Shown: positions 49,519-59,952 of the stretch, piece by piece
Position numbering within the stretch: position 1 is the stretch's first letter
How the letters are laid out: each line of letters begins with the position of its first letter
Origin: Alteromonas sp. KUL49
GTDB lineage: Bacteria > Pseudomonadota > Gammaproteobacteria > Enterobacterales > Alteromonadaceae
DNA: 64,000 bases
Assembly (NCBI RefSeq): GCF_006538345.1
Contig: NZ_BJKL01000009.1
Coordinates: forward strand, 62,001-126,000
Direction: 5' to 3'
Notes under the pieces: model-generated
Told to the model about the DNA's origin: nothing
What the model saw: the letters and a program-made list of their open reading frames with translations, nothing else
Database searches by the model: none
Program-made: the position numbers and the translations under genes

Positions 49519-50445
49519 ATGTATGTCGCATTAATGGGCGGTGAATCGGACGCCCAAATTATCCATTTGGCTTCTGCGATTAAAAATGCAGGCCACACTC
49601 CGCTAATCACAAATACCCAATACTTCGGTGCGCATTGGCACATATGCTATGACCCTGACTACCACGATGGCTTTCTCACCTTTGCCGAACATTACGGTAT
49701 CCCTAAAAACCGCATAGCACTGTCCTCAATAGATGCCGCCTATTGGCACCAGTACCTCCCCCCCATGAAAACGAGTAACGATGACCCCAGCTTTGAAGGA
49801 TGGAGGGAACAAGAGTTAGCGAGTTCGCTTATGCCTTGGTTCACTTACGAAAGTATTCAGTGGGTAAATAATATAGAGGCTGTTCGAGCCCATCAGAGTA
49901 AACCGGTACAGCTAAAACAAGCGTGTGCTCTGGGTGCAAAAATCCCTTTCACTTATGTAGGTAATTCAACCGAAATGGCCTATCAGTTTTGTGACAACAT
50001 TCCCGAAGTCATATACAAGCCGGTTAAGGGTGGGAAAACCGCCAAGTTTGTGAAAAAGAGTTTTAATTTACGAAAAGACGTTCATGCGCTTCTGCAGAAC
50101 TATCCAGTCACCTTTCAAGCATACATAGAGGGTACCAACGTCAGGAGTTATGTTCTGGGTACAGAGGTAATTAGTGTACAGATTGATACCGACGCTCTGG
50201 ATTTTCGCGATGACACCTCTGCAAGCCCGGTATTAACGATTGTCCCGCAACATATAAAAACACTCGCAGTAAAGCTTTGCAGCTCTCTCGGTATGAAATG
50301 GTGCGCTATTGATTGGCGTAGGGAACACACAGGGGAATACTACTTTCTCGAAGCAAACCCGTGCCCGTACTTTTTATACGTAGAGCAACTCACCGGTGCG
50401 GATATAACAGGTCGACTATTGAATTTAATGGGTATCAAAAACTAA
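49519..50445 (+). CDS. ATP-grasp peptide ligase of graspetide (MvdC/MvdD) type
   Basis: 308 residues from the ATG at 49519, with AAAGGAAG five to twelve bases upstream. The N-terminal domain (about 1-115) begins MYVALMGGESDAQIIHLASA. The ATP-grasp part has the nucleotide lysine in VIYKPVKGG, FQAYIEGTNVRSYVLG (the QxYIxGxxxRVxVxG-like motif), WCAIDWR and the metal-binding ending YYFLEANPCPYFLYVEQLTG, which resembles the LExNPAGQWLFxE ending of MvdD-type ligases. These enzymes link side-chain carboxylates to Ser/Thr/Lys side chains in a precursor. Here the precursor would be the 49277 product. Confidence 0.85.
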   Translation: MYVALMGGESDAQIIHLASAIKNAGHTPLITNTQYFGAHWHICYDPDYHDGFLTFAEHYGIPKNRIALSSIDAAYWHQYLPPMKTSNDDPSFEGWREQELASSLMPWFTYESIQWVNNIEAVRAHQSKPVQLKQACALGAKIPFTYVGNSTEMAYQFCDNIPEVIYKPVKGGKTAKFVKKSFNLRKDVHALLQNYPVTFQAYIEGTNVRSYVLGTEVISVQIDTDALDFRDDTSASPVLTIVPQHIKTLAVKLCSSLGMKWCAIDWRREHTGEYYFLEANPCPYFLYVEQLTGADITGRLLNLMGIKN

Positions 50446-50469
50446 AAAGCCGCGATACACGCGGCTTTT
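50445..50469. terminator. Bidirectional terminator between the ligase gene and hslU
   Basis: AAAA-GCCGCG at 50445-50454 pairs with CGCGGC-TTTT at 50460-50469, five-base loop. It lies between converging genes, and its A/T flanks suit both directions. Confidence 0.85.
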
Positions 50470-50484
50470 CAATTCAATGCTAAT

Positions 50485-51813
50485 CTACAGAATGAATCGC
50501 GATAAGTCTTCGTTTTCAACCAAGGTATCGAGATGGCTGTTAACATAATCGGCGTCTATCAGTAGCGTTTCGCCGCTCTTTTCTGAAGCGTCGAATGAAA
50601 TGTCTTCCATCAAACGTTCAAGTACTGTGTGTAAACGGCGTGCACCAATGTTTTCAGTGCGCTCGTTTACCTGCCATGCAGCTTCAGCAATACGTTGAAT
50701 ACCAGAATCGTCGAAACTAACACTAACGCCTTCTGTGGCTAGGAGTGCTTTGTACTGTTCGGTCAGTGATGCATTTGGCTCGGTCAAAATACGCTTAAAG
50801 TCACCCACTTCTAGTGCAGAAAGCTCTACGCGAATCGGTAAACGACCTTGCAGCTCTGGAATAAGATCAGACGGTTTTGCCATTTGGAAAGCACCTGAGG
50901 CAATAAACAAAATGTGGTCTGTTTTTACCATACCGTGCTTGGTTGAAACGGTGGAGCCTTCAACCAAAGGTAGCAAGTCACGCTGAACACCTTCACGAGA
51001 AACATCTCCCGAAGTATTGCCTTCGCGCTTACAAATTTTGTCGATTTCATCCACAAACACAATGCCATTTTGCTCTACCGACTCAATGGCTTTTTCTTTC
51101 AAGTCTTCTTGGTTTACTAAGCGGGCCGCTTCTTCTTCAACCAACAACTTAAATGCATCTTTGATTTTCAGCTTCTTCTTTTTCTTTTGTGAACCTGATA
51201 GGTTCTGGAACATACCCTGAAGCTGATTGGTCATTTCTTCCATGCCCGGTGGTGCCATTATTTCTACACCGACTTGGGGCTGAGCTACGTCAATTTCGAT
51301 CTCTTTGTCGTCTAGGTCACCTTGACGAAGCTTTTTGCGAAACGCTTGGCGGGTACCGCGATCTTCAACGTCTTCTTTTTGACCCCAAACGTCCTCTGGT
51401 GGAGGAATCAATACGTCTAGAATGCGATCTTCTGCAGCTTCTTCAGCACGAAACTTCACTTTCTTCATTTCGTGCTCTTTAGTCATCTTCACTGCAATAT
51501 CAGCAAGGTCACGGATAATTTGCTCGACTTCCTTACCTACATAACCAACTTCAGTGAACTTAGTGGCCTCAACTTTGATAAAAGGCGCATTTGCTAGCTT
51601 GGCCAAACGACGAGCTATTTCTGTTTTACCTACCCCTGTGGGGCCAATCATCAGAATATTTTTTGGTGTAACTTCTTGGCGTAGTTCTGGTTCTAACTGC
51701 ATACGACGCCAGCGGTTACGCAAGGCGATAGATACGGCGCGCTTAGCACCCTGCTGACCAATAATGTGACGGTCAAGTTCGTGAACTATTTCTCTTGGTG
51801 TCATTTCAGACAT
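50485..51813 (-). CDS. hslU: HslU, ATPase subunit of the HslUV protease
   Basis: 442 residues, family length. Walker [10 protein letters not shown] (about residue 58), Walker [10 protein letters not shown] (about 250), the pore motif region [14 protein letters not shown], sensor-2 arginine region [17 protein letters not shown] and the C-terminal DLSRFIL that docks into HslV. It unfolds substrates for the HslV chamber and is heat-shock regulated. It follows hslV after 34 bases. Confidence 0.98.
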   Translation of the reverse strand: MSEMTPREIVHELDRHIIGQQGAKRAVSIALRNRWRRMQLEPELRQEVTPKNILMIGPTGVGKTEIARRLAKLANAPFIKVEATKFTEVGYVGKEVEQIIRDLADIAVKMTKEHEMKKVKFRAEEAAEDRILDVLIPPPEDVWGQKEDVEDRGTRQAFRKKLRQGDLDDKEIEIDVAQPQVGVEIMAPPGMEEMTNQLQGMFQNLSGSQKKKKKLKIKDAFKLLVEEEAARLVNQEDLKEKAIESVEQNGIVFVDEIDKICKREGNTSGDVSREGVQRDLLPLVEGSTVSTKHGMVKTDHILFIASGAFQMAKPSDLIPELQGRLPIRVELSALEVGDFKRILTEPNASLTEQYKALLATEGVSVSFDDSGIQRIAEAAWQVNERTENIGARRLHTVLERLMEDISFDASEKSGETLLIDADYVNSHLDTLVENEDLSRFIL

Positions 51814-51847
51814 GAATAAACCCTTTTCTTAAACCAGTGTAACCGTA

Positions 51848-52372
51848 CTAGTAATCTAGTACATCGATGGTTTGACTGTGGTTTGTAAACACACAGATGT
51901 CACCAGCAATTGTCAGACTTTTTTCTGCAATCTCTTTGGCGGATAACTCTGTGTTGTTGAGTAGTGCGGTTGCCGACGCTTGCGCATAGTTACCGCCTGA
52001 GCCAATAGCAATAAGATCCTGCTCAGGCTGCACCACGTCGCCGTTTCCGGTAATGATAAGTGAAGCAGTTTTGTCTGCCACTGCGAGCAAAGCTTCTAGT
52101 TTTCTCAGCATGCGGTCGGTACGCCAGTCTTTGGCGAGTTCAACCGCAGCCTTGGTCAAATGGCCTTGGTGTGCTTCTAACTTGGCTTCAAAACGCTCGA
52201 ATAAAGTGAAGGCATCGGCAGTTCCACCGGCGAAGCCTGCTAAAATTTTGTCGTGATACAAACGGCGCACTTTGCGTGCATTGCCTTTCATTACGGTGTT
52301 TCCCAGCGAGACTTGTCCGTCTCCAGCCATTACCACCTGATTTCCACGTCTGACAGATACTATCGTTGTCAC
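51848..52372 (-). CDS. hslV: HslV, peptidase subunit of the HslUV protease
   Basis: 174 residues from a GTG at 52372 with GGGGA upstream. That start is chosen because HslV needs Thr as its second residue: the protein then begins [14 protein letters not shown] and the N-terminal threonine becomes the nucleophile once Met is removed. An ATG 33 bases upstream would bury it. Further motifs are [23 protein letters not shown] and [15 protein letters not shown]. It forms the proteolytic double ring with HslU. Confidence 0.97.
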   Translation of the reverse strand: MTTIVSVRRGNQVVMAGDGQVSLGNTVMKGNARKVRRLYHDKILAGFAGGTADAFTLFERFEAKLEAHQGHLTKAAVELAKDWRTDRMLRKLEALLAVADKTASLIITGNGDVVQPEQDLIAIGSGGNYAQASATALLNNTELSAKEIAEKSLTIAGDICVFTNHSQTIDVLDY

Positions 52373-52396
52373 GTTATTTTCCCCGTAATAATTGGG

Positions 52397-52423
52397 GGTT
52401 GTCACACCTGTTTTGTGACAACC
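52397..52423 (-). promoter_or_regulatory. Stem-loop in the hslVU leader
   Basis: GGTTGTCAC at 52397-52405 pairs perfectly with GTGACAACC at 52415-52423 around a nine-base loop, in the transcript between the sigma-32 promoter and the hslV start. The E. coli hslVU leader also holds a stem-loop reported to stabilise the message; a similar role here is inferred. Confidence 0.65.
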
Positions 52424-52441
52424 ATCATTGCTATAGGTAGA

Positions 52442-52469
52442 AAATGGGGAACTTCAGCACATTTTCAAG
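52442..52469 (-). promoter_or_regulatory. Heat-shock (sigma-32) promoter of hslVU
   Basis: On the minus strand: CTTGAAA (52469-52463), a 13-base spacer, then CCCCATTT (52449-52442), an essentially perfect match to the sigma-32 consensus. It lies about 70 bases before the hslV start. rpoH, the gene of this sigma factor, is at the end of the window. Confidence 0.88.
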
Positions 52470-52516
52470 TAAAGAAATTGCTGGTGGAGGCACTGGGCCC
52501 CCGAATTGGAGTAAAA

Positions 52517-53075
52517 CTATTGGTTCCAGAACCAGATTTGGCAGGTCGCAATATTCACTTTTCTCAAGCTATGCTTGGCTTTTTCAGCATCACGTTTGGT
52601 TTCAAAAGGCCCTAAGATGACTTTGAACCAATCACCATTGTCACCGCTCGTCGGGCGGATCTGCGCTTCTAGCCCCTGAAATGCGATAGTCGCACGCATT
52701 GATTCTGCTTGTGCTCGGGTTTGGAACGACGCACACTGCATTAAATATCGTTTGTCAGACTTTTCTTGTTCAGCCACATTCACTTGCACTTCATATCCTG
52801 GAAGTGTGCGAATGTATTCCCACTCCTCTTGAGGCAGTTCTGGTAACTCTTCTTCGTCGGTAACCACCTCTCTAGTGATTAAGTTGTCATGAGACTCATC
52901 AACGTTGTCTTTAATTGACCAAAGAAAGGCGGCAAAACCGCACAAAAGAGTCACCACAATAACTAGTCTCACCATGGGAAATGGTGCTAGTTGTGCTTCT
53001 TTTTTATTGCGTTTAGCAGCGGCCGTTTTTTTTCTGTGGCGCTCGTCCACGGGAAACATAATCTTGTTGCGCCAT
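52517..53075 (-). CDS. ftsN: FtsN-like cell division protein with SPOR domain (frame break near the start)
   Basis: The frame as written starts beyond a natural start. The ATG at 53075 opens another frame that reads MAQQDYVSRGRAPQKK and stops. Removing one A on the minus strand (T8 at 53026-53033 on the plus strand) joins it to TAAAKRNKKEAQLAPFPMV, giving 185 residues. One membrane helix (about 38-56), a linker, and a C-terminal SPOR domain (about 110-185: YLMQCASFQTRAQAESMRA, GDWFKVILGPFETKRDAEKA). It triggers septal wall synthesis; essential in E. coli, so the break is probably an error. Order priA-ftsN-hslVU is as in enteric bacteria. Confidence 0.88.
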
Positions 53076-53209
53076 AAATGGCTAAAACCCTTTGAATTCA
53101 TTAAGTAAAAGCGCTTGACTACTTTCAAGCGGCTGAAAAATACACACCAACATTACAGTGGTATTTTGAGTAGCTATGATCGCAGTGTACCGTAAAGATA
53201 AATTAGGTG

Positions 53210-55399
53210 CTAACTGAAATCTGTGGGATCAATATCCACCGACCAACGCACCTTACTGGCCTGTAAAAGGGTATTCATATGAGGTAATGCATGGCGTAAC
53301 TGTGTGTGGAGTGGTGCGCGTTTTTCATGACCACACACCAGCATAAAACGAAAGCGTCCTTGACGTTTTTCGATTAAACAAGGAAATGGACCGGCGATTT
53401 GTAACGGTACATCAGTCTGCCCTTGTTGTCGGATAATCTCTCGGCATTGGGCGAGAAAGTCATAAGCCAATTGACCATCTTGCGCTTCTGCCCGCACGAC
53501 AAACTGACTCACAAAAGGGGGTAATCCAGCGGCTTTTCGTTCGGTAAGGGCTAGACGTGCGAAGTGCCCATAACCATTGTTAATGAGATCTTGGAGCAAT
53601 GGGTGGTGTGGATTATGTGTTTGTAAGTACATCTCACCGGGTTTGCTCGCGCGCCCCGCTCGACCAGCCAATTGGGTGACCAACTGCGCAAGCTTTTCCG
53701 ACGCTCTAAAGTCAGCGCTAAATAAGGCGCCGTCGCAATCGAGCACGGCCACAAGCGTTACATGGGGAAAATGATGCCCTTTTGAGAGTATTTGAGTACC
53801 CACCAATAATTGATGCTCTCTGCGGTTAACCGCATCGAGTATGTCGTTGAGCTTATCCTTGCCCCTCACTGAATCACTATCTATTCGCACCTGACTGACA
53901 TTAGGAAACAGCCGTGCCAAGCCTTGCTCCACTTGCTCCGTACCCGTACCTGCTGTGACCAACTCATCTGAGTGACAACTTTCGCATTGCTTGGGAATAG
54001 CACCAGAAGCACCGCAGTGATGACATTGGAGTCGACGCATGCCTATATGAACGGTGTAGGGTCGGTCACACCGTCGACATTGCATGGTTTCACCACAGTG
54101 ATGACATAGCATCGCTGGGGCGTAGCCGCGTCTATTTACAAACACCAATACCTGATTACCAAGGTTAAGATGTTGGCGCATTATGTTGAGTAAGGGAGAT
54201 GACAGACCGTAGTCAAGGGGTTGATCTCTCACATCGAGTAAATGTTGATGTGTACTACTCGCACCGCCGGCTCGCTTGGTAAGTTGCAAATGATGATAAC
54301 GACCGTTCAACGCATTATTTAAACTTTCTAGTGAGGGTGTCGCACTGCCGAGTAACAAGGGGATATGCTCGTGACGTGCACGAATGGCCGCCAAATCACG
54401 GGCGTGATAGCGAAGACCATCTTGCTGTTTGAATGACTCGTCATGCTCTTCATCAACAATGATCATACCGAGGTTTTTAACGGGCGTGAAAATGGCCGAA
54501 CGGGTGCCAATAATAATACCTAATTCACCGGCATTAGCTTGCTGCCACACGCGAAGTCTCGCAGTATCGGTCAGTTGAGAATGCAATACCCCCACATCCA
54601 CATTAAACCTGCGCTTAAAGCGCGACACTGTTTGAGGTGTTAAGCCAATTTCTGGCACTAAAATAAGCACTTGTTTACCAGCTTCTAATAGCGGCTCAAT
54701 TGCCTGCAAGTAGACTTCGGTTTTTCCACTGCCTGTAACCCCCTCTAATAAACTTACCGCAAAGCGCCCTTGCTGTTGAATAAGGGCCGCAATAGCAACG
54801 GCTTGTTCTTTATCTGGCAGTGGTTTATCTGCAACGCTGAAGGTCTTGAGCCACGCTTTTTCTGTAAATTGAGGCGTAGTTTCTTCTAGCGCTATAAGAC
54901 CTTTATCTGCTAACGCTTTGACTACTGGGTGCGAAAACTGCTTACGCGCATCTACCGCTAACATGGTTTGTTCAATCAGAGCGTCTAAACAGGCTTTTTG
55001 CTTGGGTGCATTTTTTAGCGTTGTTTGCACAATCTCGCGACCAGATTCCGTTGCCTTAGCAAACAGACTTGGCGTTGCTTGAGCAGACTCACCTTTGCGT
55101 AACAACACTGGAAGCATGGCATGAATAACCTCACCCGGTGCATGGTGATAGTATTGCCATAACCACTGTGCTAGATGAATCAATGTAGGAGATAACACTG
55201 GCTGAGTGTCGATGACTTCACTGATGGGTTTAACTTTAGTTTCGTTATCAACATCATCAAGTTGGCCTACCACAATACCTACCAGCGATCGCGGGCCAAA
55301 GGGCACCTTTACTCTTACACCAACTTGGAGAGCTTCGTCATTCGAATAAGTAAAGTTTTGTCGTAACGGCACAGGAACCGCAACCTCGATGTAAGCCAT
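53210..55399 (-). CDS. priA: PriA, primosomal replication restart helicase
   Basis: 729 residues, family length. N-terminal 3' DNA-binding domain (YIEVAVPVPLRQNFTY), helicase Walker A GVTGSGKTEVY (about residue 220) and DEEH box (IIVDEEHDESF), then eight cysteines that bind two zincs (CHHCGETMQCRRCDRPY, CHHCGASGAIPKQCESCHS), and helicase motif SKGHHFPHVTLV. It reloads the replisome at stalled forks. First gene in the minus-strand order priA-ftsN-hslVU, each apparently with its own signals. Confidence 0.97.
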   Translation of the reverse strand: MAYIEVAVPVPLRQNFTYSNDEALQVGVRVKVPFGPRSLVGIVVGQLDDVDNETKVKPISEVIDTQPVLSPTLIHLAQWLWQYYHHAPGEVIHAMLPVLLRKGESAQATPSLFAKATESGREIVQTTLKNAPKQKACLDALIEQTMLAVDARKQFSHPVVKALADKGLIALEETTPQFTEKAWLKTFSVADKPLPDKEQAVAIAALIQQQGRFAVSLLEGVTGSGKTEVYLQAIEPLLEAGKQVLILVPEIGLTPQTVSRFKRRFNVDVGVLHSQLTDTARLRVWQQANAGELGIIIGTRSAIFTPVKNLGMIIVDEEHDESFKQQDGLRYHARDLAAIRARHEHIPLLLGSATPSLESLNNALNGRYHHLQLTKRAGGASSTHQHLLDVRDQPLDYGLSSPLLNIMRQHLNLGNQVLVFVNRRGYAPAMLCHHCGETMQCRRCDRPYTVHIGMRRLQCHHCGASGAIPKQCESCHSDELVTAGTGTEQVEQGLARLFPNVSQVRIDSDSVRGKDKLNDILDAVNRREHQLLVGTQILSKGHHFPHVTLVAVLDCDGALFSADFRASEKLAQLVTQLAGRAGRASKPGEMYLQTHNPHHPLLQDLINNGYGHFARLALTERKAAGLPPFVSQFVVRAEAQDGQLAYDFLAQCREIIRQQGQTDVPLQIAGPFPCLIEKRQGRFRFMLVCGHEKRAPLHTQLRHALPHMNTLLQASKVRWSVDIDPTDFS

Positions 55400-55718
55400 T
55401 GATGTAACGACACCTCACAGTATGCATATAGCGCGTAGTCAAAGGGGTATATCATCTGTCTTTCCGGCAGAAAGTCAAACATCCAATCTCGAGCTTTATT
55501 GATTTGCCAATAATCTCACGGATAAATAGCAACTAAAGCCCTTAGGTGCTCACTTTGCATACAAATATGCTTGATCCCGAGCCCGTCATACTTTAATATG
55601 CGCCGCTCTTTTGCGACGTGCTGCTTTTAAACAAGCGTCATGTCATTGAATATTAAGTAACGTATGGTGTGCGACTTCGGGTTGTATAGCGATGCGGCCT
55701 TATTATGTGAGGTAATCC
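55400..55718. other. Divergent intergenic region between priA and rpmE
   Basis: No gene in 319 bases. It contains the rpmE promoter at 55571-55599 and a 120-base GC-richer leader before rpmE, in which a ribosomal-protein-binding structure could lie, though none is evident to me. No clear priA promoter was recognised. Confidence 0.5.
55571..55599 (+). promoter_or_regulatory. Sigma-70 promoter upstream of rpmE
   Basis: TTGATC at 55571-55576, a 17-base spacer, TAATAT at 55594-55599, followed by GC-rich GCGCCGC, as in growth-rate-controlled ribosomal promoters. It lies 119 bases before the rpmE ATG. Confidence 0.7.
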
Positions 55719-55931
55719 ATGAAACAAGGTATCCACCCAGAATACGCAGAGATCAAAGCAACTTGCTCTTGCGGTAACGTATTAAACGTTCGTTCTACAC
55801 TTGGTAAAGACATCAACCTAGACGTATGTTCAGCGTGTCACCCTTTCTACACTGGTAAGCAACGTAACGTTGACACCGGTGGTCGTGTTGACCGCTTCAA
55901 GAAGCGTTTCGGTGCTTTGGGTAAAAAATAA
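55719..55931 (+). CDS. rpmE: Ribosomal protein bL31 (zinc-binding form)
   Basis: 70 residues. The zinc-ribbon form is shown by four cysteines (CSCGNV, then [13 protein letters not shown]). GAGG lies eight bases before the ATG. bL31 joins the large subunit to the small subunit. It is monocistronic, with its own promoter and terminator. Confidence 0.97.
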   Translation: MKQGIHPEYAEIKATCSCGNVLNVRSTLGKDINLDVCSACHPFYTGKQRNVDTGGRVDRFKKRFGALGKK

Positions 55932-56332
55932 GCCCAATCCAACGTTTCTAAAAAGCGCCCGTGTGGCGCTTTTTTTATGTCTTTGTACCCTCTATCCTCC
56001 CCCGTTAAATTTATAAGAAAAATACAAATAAATTTAATGATAAACCACATGAATGACTAACATTTTATAGTGTGACTGGTCTAATGAGATATTCTGTCCT
56101 ACATTGGGTACAAAATTAAGCGTGATCAGATATGTAACCTCAAAATCCCTATGCTAGAGTAATTGCACAGGGATAGGTTAAAAGGACTAAGCACCTATCT
56201 CTAATCATGCTGACGGTGCAAACGTTAGTTGTTCTGCTCGTCATATGTCGTGTGTGTCACTAAAAAAACGATAAAACGCGCCCACACAACACTTTGTTTA
56301 TCCACTCCCTACATCGAAGGATACGTGAACCA
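55932..56332. other. Intergenic region between rpmE and the malic enzyme gene
   Basis: A 401-base stretch without a gene. The rpmE terminator lies at 55950-55977. An AT-rich inverted repeat follows (AAATTTAT ... ATAAATTT at about 56007-56036). Nothing else is convincing; the malic enzyme promoter must lie in the last 250 bases. Confidence 0.5.
55950..55977 (+). terminator. Rho-independent terminator of rpmE
   Basis: AAAAAGCGCC at 55950-55959 and GGCGC with T8 at 55965-55977 form a strong stem with a five-base loop and a long T tract. Confidence 0.92.
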
Positions 56333-57556
56333 ATGTCAGACTTTAGACAACGCGCTCTTGATTACCATGCCAAGCCTACGCCGGGAAAAATTCGCGTTGA
56401 ACTATCAACGCCTGCAGACAGCGTAGAAGATCTTGCTCTTGCCTACAGCCCAGGTGTTGCCGAACCGGTAAGAGAAATTGCCGATGACCCAGATAACGCC
56501 TACAAATATACCGCTAAGGGCAACATGGTTGCGGTTATTAGTAACGGTACAGCCATTTTGGGTTTAGGTAACTTAGGTCCACTTGCTTCAAAGCCAGTCA
56601 TGGAAGGAAAAGCGTTGCTGTTTAAACGCTTTGCTGGTTTAGACGCCATCGATATTGAAGTTAAACACCGCACCACAGAAGAATTTATTAATACGGTAGC
56701 CAATATTGCTGACACTTTTGGTGGTATCAACTTAGAAGATATTAAAGCGCCAGAGTGTTTTGAAATCGAAAAAGAGTTGATTAAACGCTGTAATATTCCC
56801 GTGTTTCATGATGACCAGCACGGTACCGCTATTGTTACCGCCGCAGGCATGCTAAATGCCCTTGAGATCCAAGGTAAAACCATAGAAAACGCCAAGATTG
56901 TTTGTATGGGAGCGGGTGCTGCTGCGGTGGCATGTATGGAATTACTCATCAAGTGTGGTGCTCAGCGTGAGCGTATATATATGCTTGACCGCAAGGGCGT
57001 TATACACACTCGCCGAGAAGACTTAACAGAACATAAAAAGCTTTTCGCAAACAATACGGACAAACGCACCTTAGATGATGTAATGGACGGTGCAGACATA
57101 TTTGTGGGTGTTTCAGGGCCTGATGTACTACCGCCCGAGACCTTAGCATTAATGGCTGAAAACCCAATTGTCTTTGCGTGTTCGAATCCCGACCCAGAAA
57201 TTAAACCTGAGCTAGCGCATGAAGTACGCAGTGACTTAATCATGGCAACGGGACGCTCGGATTACCCTAATCAGGTGAATAACGTGCTGTGCTTCCCGTT
57301 TATTTTCCGGGGTGCTTTAGATGTTCGTGCAACAGCCATTAATGATGAGATGAAAGTGGCAGCAGTGGAAGCCATTAGAAGTATCAGTAAAGAGCCAGTG
57401 CCAGAAAGCGTACTGAAGGCGAGTAACAGTAAATCGCTAGAGTTCGGTAGAGAATACATCATTCCCAAACCTATGGATCCACGGTTGAATGAGCGCATTG
57501 CCTCTGCGGTAGCAAAGGCTGCAATCGACTCAGGCGTGGCTAGAATTACCGACTAA
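56333..57556 (+). CDS. Malic enzyme, short NADP-type without phosphotransacetylase domain
   Basis: 407 residues from the ATG at 56333 (GAAGG twelve bases upstream); an ATG at 56294 is in frame but adds an unlikely N terminus. It starts MSDFRQRALDYHAKPTPGKI as MaeB does, with SPGVAEPVREIA, ILGLGNLGPLASKPVMEGK, FHDDQHGTAIV and the nucleotide site CMGAGAAAVACMELL. It ends at residue ~407, whereas MaeB carries a C-terminal phosphotransacetylase domain. It decarboxylates malate to pyruvate with NADPH formation; cofactor preference is inferred. Confidence 0.93.
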   Translation: MSDFRQRALDYHAKPTPGKIRVELSTPADSVEDLALAYSPGVAEPVREIADDPDNAYKYTAKGNMVAVISNGTAILGLGNLGPLASKPVMEGKALLFKRFAGLDAIDIEVKHRTTEEFINTVANIADTFGGINLEDIKAPECFEIEKELIKRCNIPVFHDDQHGTAIVTAAGMLNALEIQGKTIENAKIVCMGAGAAAVACMELLIKCGAQRERIYMLDRKGVIHTRREDLTEHKKLFANNTDKRTLDDVMDGADIFVGVSGPDVLPPETLALMAENPIVFACSNPDPEIKPELAHEVRSDLIMATGRSDYPNQVNNVLCFPFIFRGALDVRATAINDEMKVAAVEAIRSISKEPVPESVLKASNSKSLEFGREYIIPKPMDPRLNERIASAVAKAAIDSGVARITD

Positions 57557-57567
57557 CTAGTTAGCCT

Positions 57568-57897
57568 TTACTCTTCTTCTAGGGCATTGTCGATAGACAC
57601 GTCAATGCCCATCTCTTCCATTATTTTCCGCGCTTCCGCTGGAATGCGATTTGGATTGTCTTTTTTCAGGTCGTCGTCATTGGGCAATGGCTGACCAGTA
57701 AATGCGTGTAAGAAGGCTTCGCACAACAGCTCTGAATTGGTTGCGTGGCGCAAGTTGTTTATTTGTCGACGGGTACGTTCGTCAGTAAGTACTTTCAAAA
57801 CATTGATCGGAATAGAAACAGTAACTTTCTTAACCTGCTCACTCTTTTTTCCGTGTTCTGCATACGGATATACATACTTTCCGTTCCACTCTGCCAT
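57568..57897 (-). CDS. metJ: MetJ, methionine repressor
   Basis: 109 residues, ribbon-helix-helix repressor. Begins [20 protein letters not shown] and contains the DNA-contact strand [50 protein letters not shown], which aligns with enteric MetJ; co-repressor is S-adenosylmethionine. It is divergent from metF with MET boxes between the two genes, so it represses metF and probably itself. Confidence 0.97.
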   Translation of the reverse strand: MAEWNGKYVYPYAEHGKKSEQVKKVTVSIPINVLKVLTDERTRRQINNLRHATNSELLCEAFLHAFTGQPLPNDDDLKKDNPNRIPAEARKIMEEMGIDVSIDNALEEE

Positions 57898-57983
57898 TTG
57901 CTACTCATTCTGCCTGTTTTTAAGTTATAGACAGAAATTCTAAACAATGTAGCGAAAAGGTCAATTGAGCAGTGTAAACCGCT

Positions 57984-58928
<945 letters not shown>

Positions 58929-59035
58929 TTTTGCTGAATACCGCCATTGCGGTATACCATGTACATGCACTGTATCGGATAAACGCGCGACGCATATCGC
59001 GCGTTTATTGTTTCTAGAAGAACAAGGAGCACAGC

Positions 59036-59920
59036 GTGGACTGGAGCCAAGTAAAAAACAAGTACAGCGAGGTACAACCTAAAGTTCTCAATGTACTTTC
59101 AATTTTTATTAAACGCTGTAAAGACGACAGTATCACTATCTCGGCAGGTCATTTGGCTTATGTGACTCTGTTATCACTGGTGCCCTTTATTATGGTGACC
59201 TTTACCATAATGTCAGCCTTTCCTGTTTTTGCCTCAGTGCGCACCAAGTTAGAGTATTTTATTTTCAATAATTTTGTTCCCACCGCCAGTGACGTTGTAC
59301 ACGAGTATATGTCGGACTTTGTTGGTAACGCTTCGCAAATGGGTGCTATTGGTATATTGTCATTATTACTGGTTGCACTAATGCTTATCATGAACGTTGA
59401 CAAAACGTTGAACCGAATTTGGCGCACTCAGAGTAACCGTCCGGTGGTTTATACCTTTGCGATTTATTGGATGGTTATTACACTTGGTCCTTTACTCATC
59501 GGTTCAAGTGTTGTTATTAGTTCCTATCTTCTTGGTCTAGCTGCCTTTGCCGAAGAATACACACCGGGTTTGGGTACGTTTTTACTCAAGCTAGTACCCA
59601 GCTTTACCGCCCTACTCGCCTTCATGATTTTGTATATGCTAGTGCCTAACAAGCGCGTGCCTGCCAAACACGCATTACTAGGTTCGTTACTCGCTACGCT
59701 CTCATTTGAATTCACTAAATCAGGGTTCGCGTTATACGTGACTAACTTTCCGTCGTACCAGGTTATTTATGGTGCGTTAGCGGTTGTTCCAATTTTGTTT
59801 TTGTGGGTATATCTGTCTTGGATTGTGGTGTTACTTGGCGCCGAGTTTACTTGCGCATTGGATGATGCTTCAGACAAAGAAGCTGCAGAAGAAGATTCTC
59901 CCGCAGCATCATTGGGATAA
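59036..59920 (+). CDS. YihY/BrkB-family inner-membrane protein
   Basis: 294 residues from a GTG at 59036 with AAGGAG nine bases upstream. Six or so transmembrane helices; family segments ISAGHLAYVTLLSLVPFIMV, MNVDKTLNRIWRT and YGALAVVPILFLWVYLSWIVVLLGAEFT. The E. coli protein (YihY, UPF0761) has no firmly proven role and is not a ribonuclease as once thought. It is a single gene between metF and the DUF2959 lipoprotein. Confidence 0.93.
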   Translation: MDWSQVKNKYSEVQPKVLNVLSIFIKRCKDDSITISAGHLAYVTLLSLVPFIMVTFTIMSAFPVFASVRTKLEYFIFNNFVPTASDVVHEYMSDFVGNASQMGAIGILSLLLVALMLIMNVDKTLNRIWRTQSNRPVVYTFAIYWMVITLGPLLIGSSVVISSYLLGLAAFAEEYTPGLGTFLLKLVPSFTALLAFMILYMLVPNKRVPAKHALLGSLLATLSFEFTKSGFALYVTNFPSYQVIYGALAVVPILFLWVYLSWIVVLLGAEFTCALDDASDKEAAEEDSPAASLG

Positions 59921-59952
59921 CATGGCGTTGAGAAAGGTGAGGACTACTAGCT

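Noticed and set aside
52373-52405. Upstream ATG for hslV
   Set aside because: It would bury the catalytic N-terminal threonine; the GTG at 52372 exposes it.
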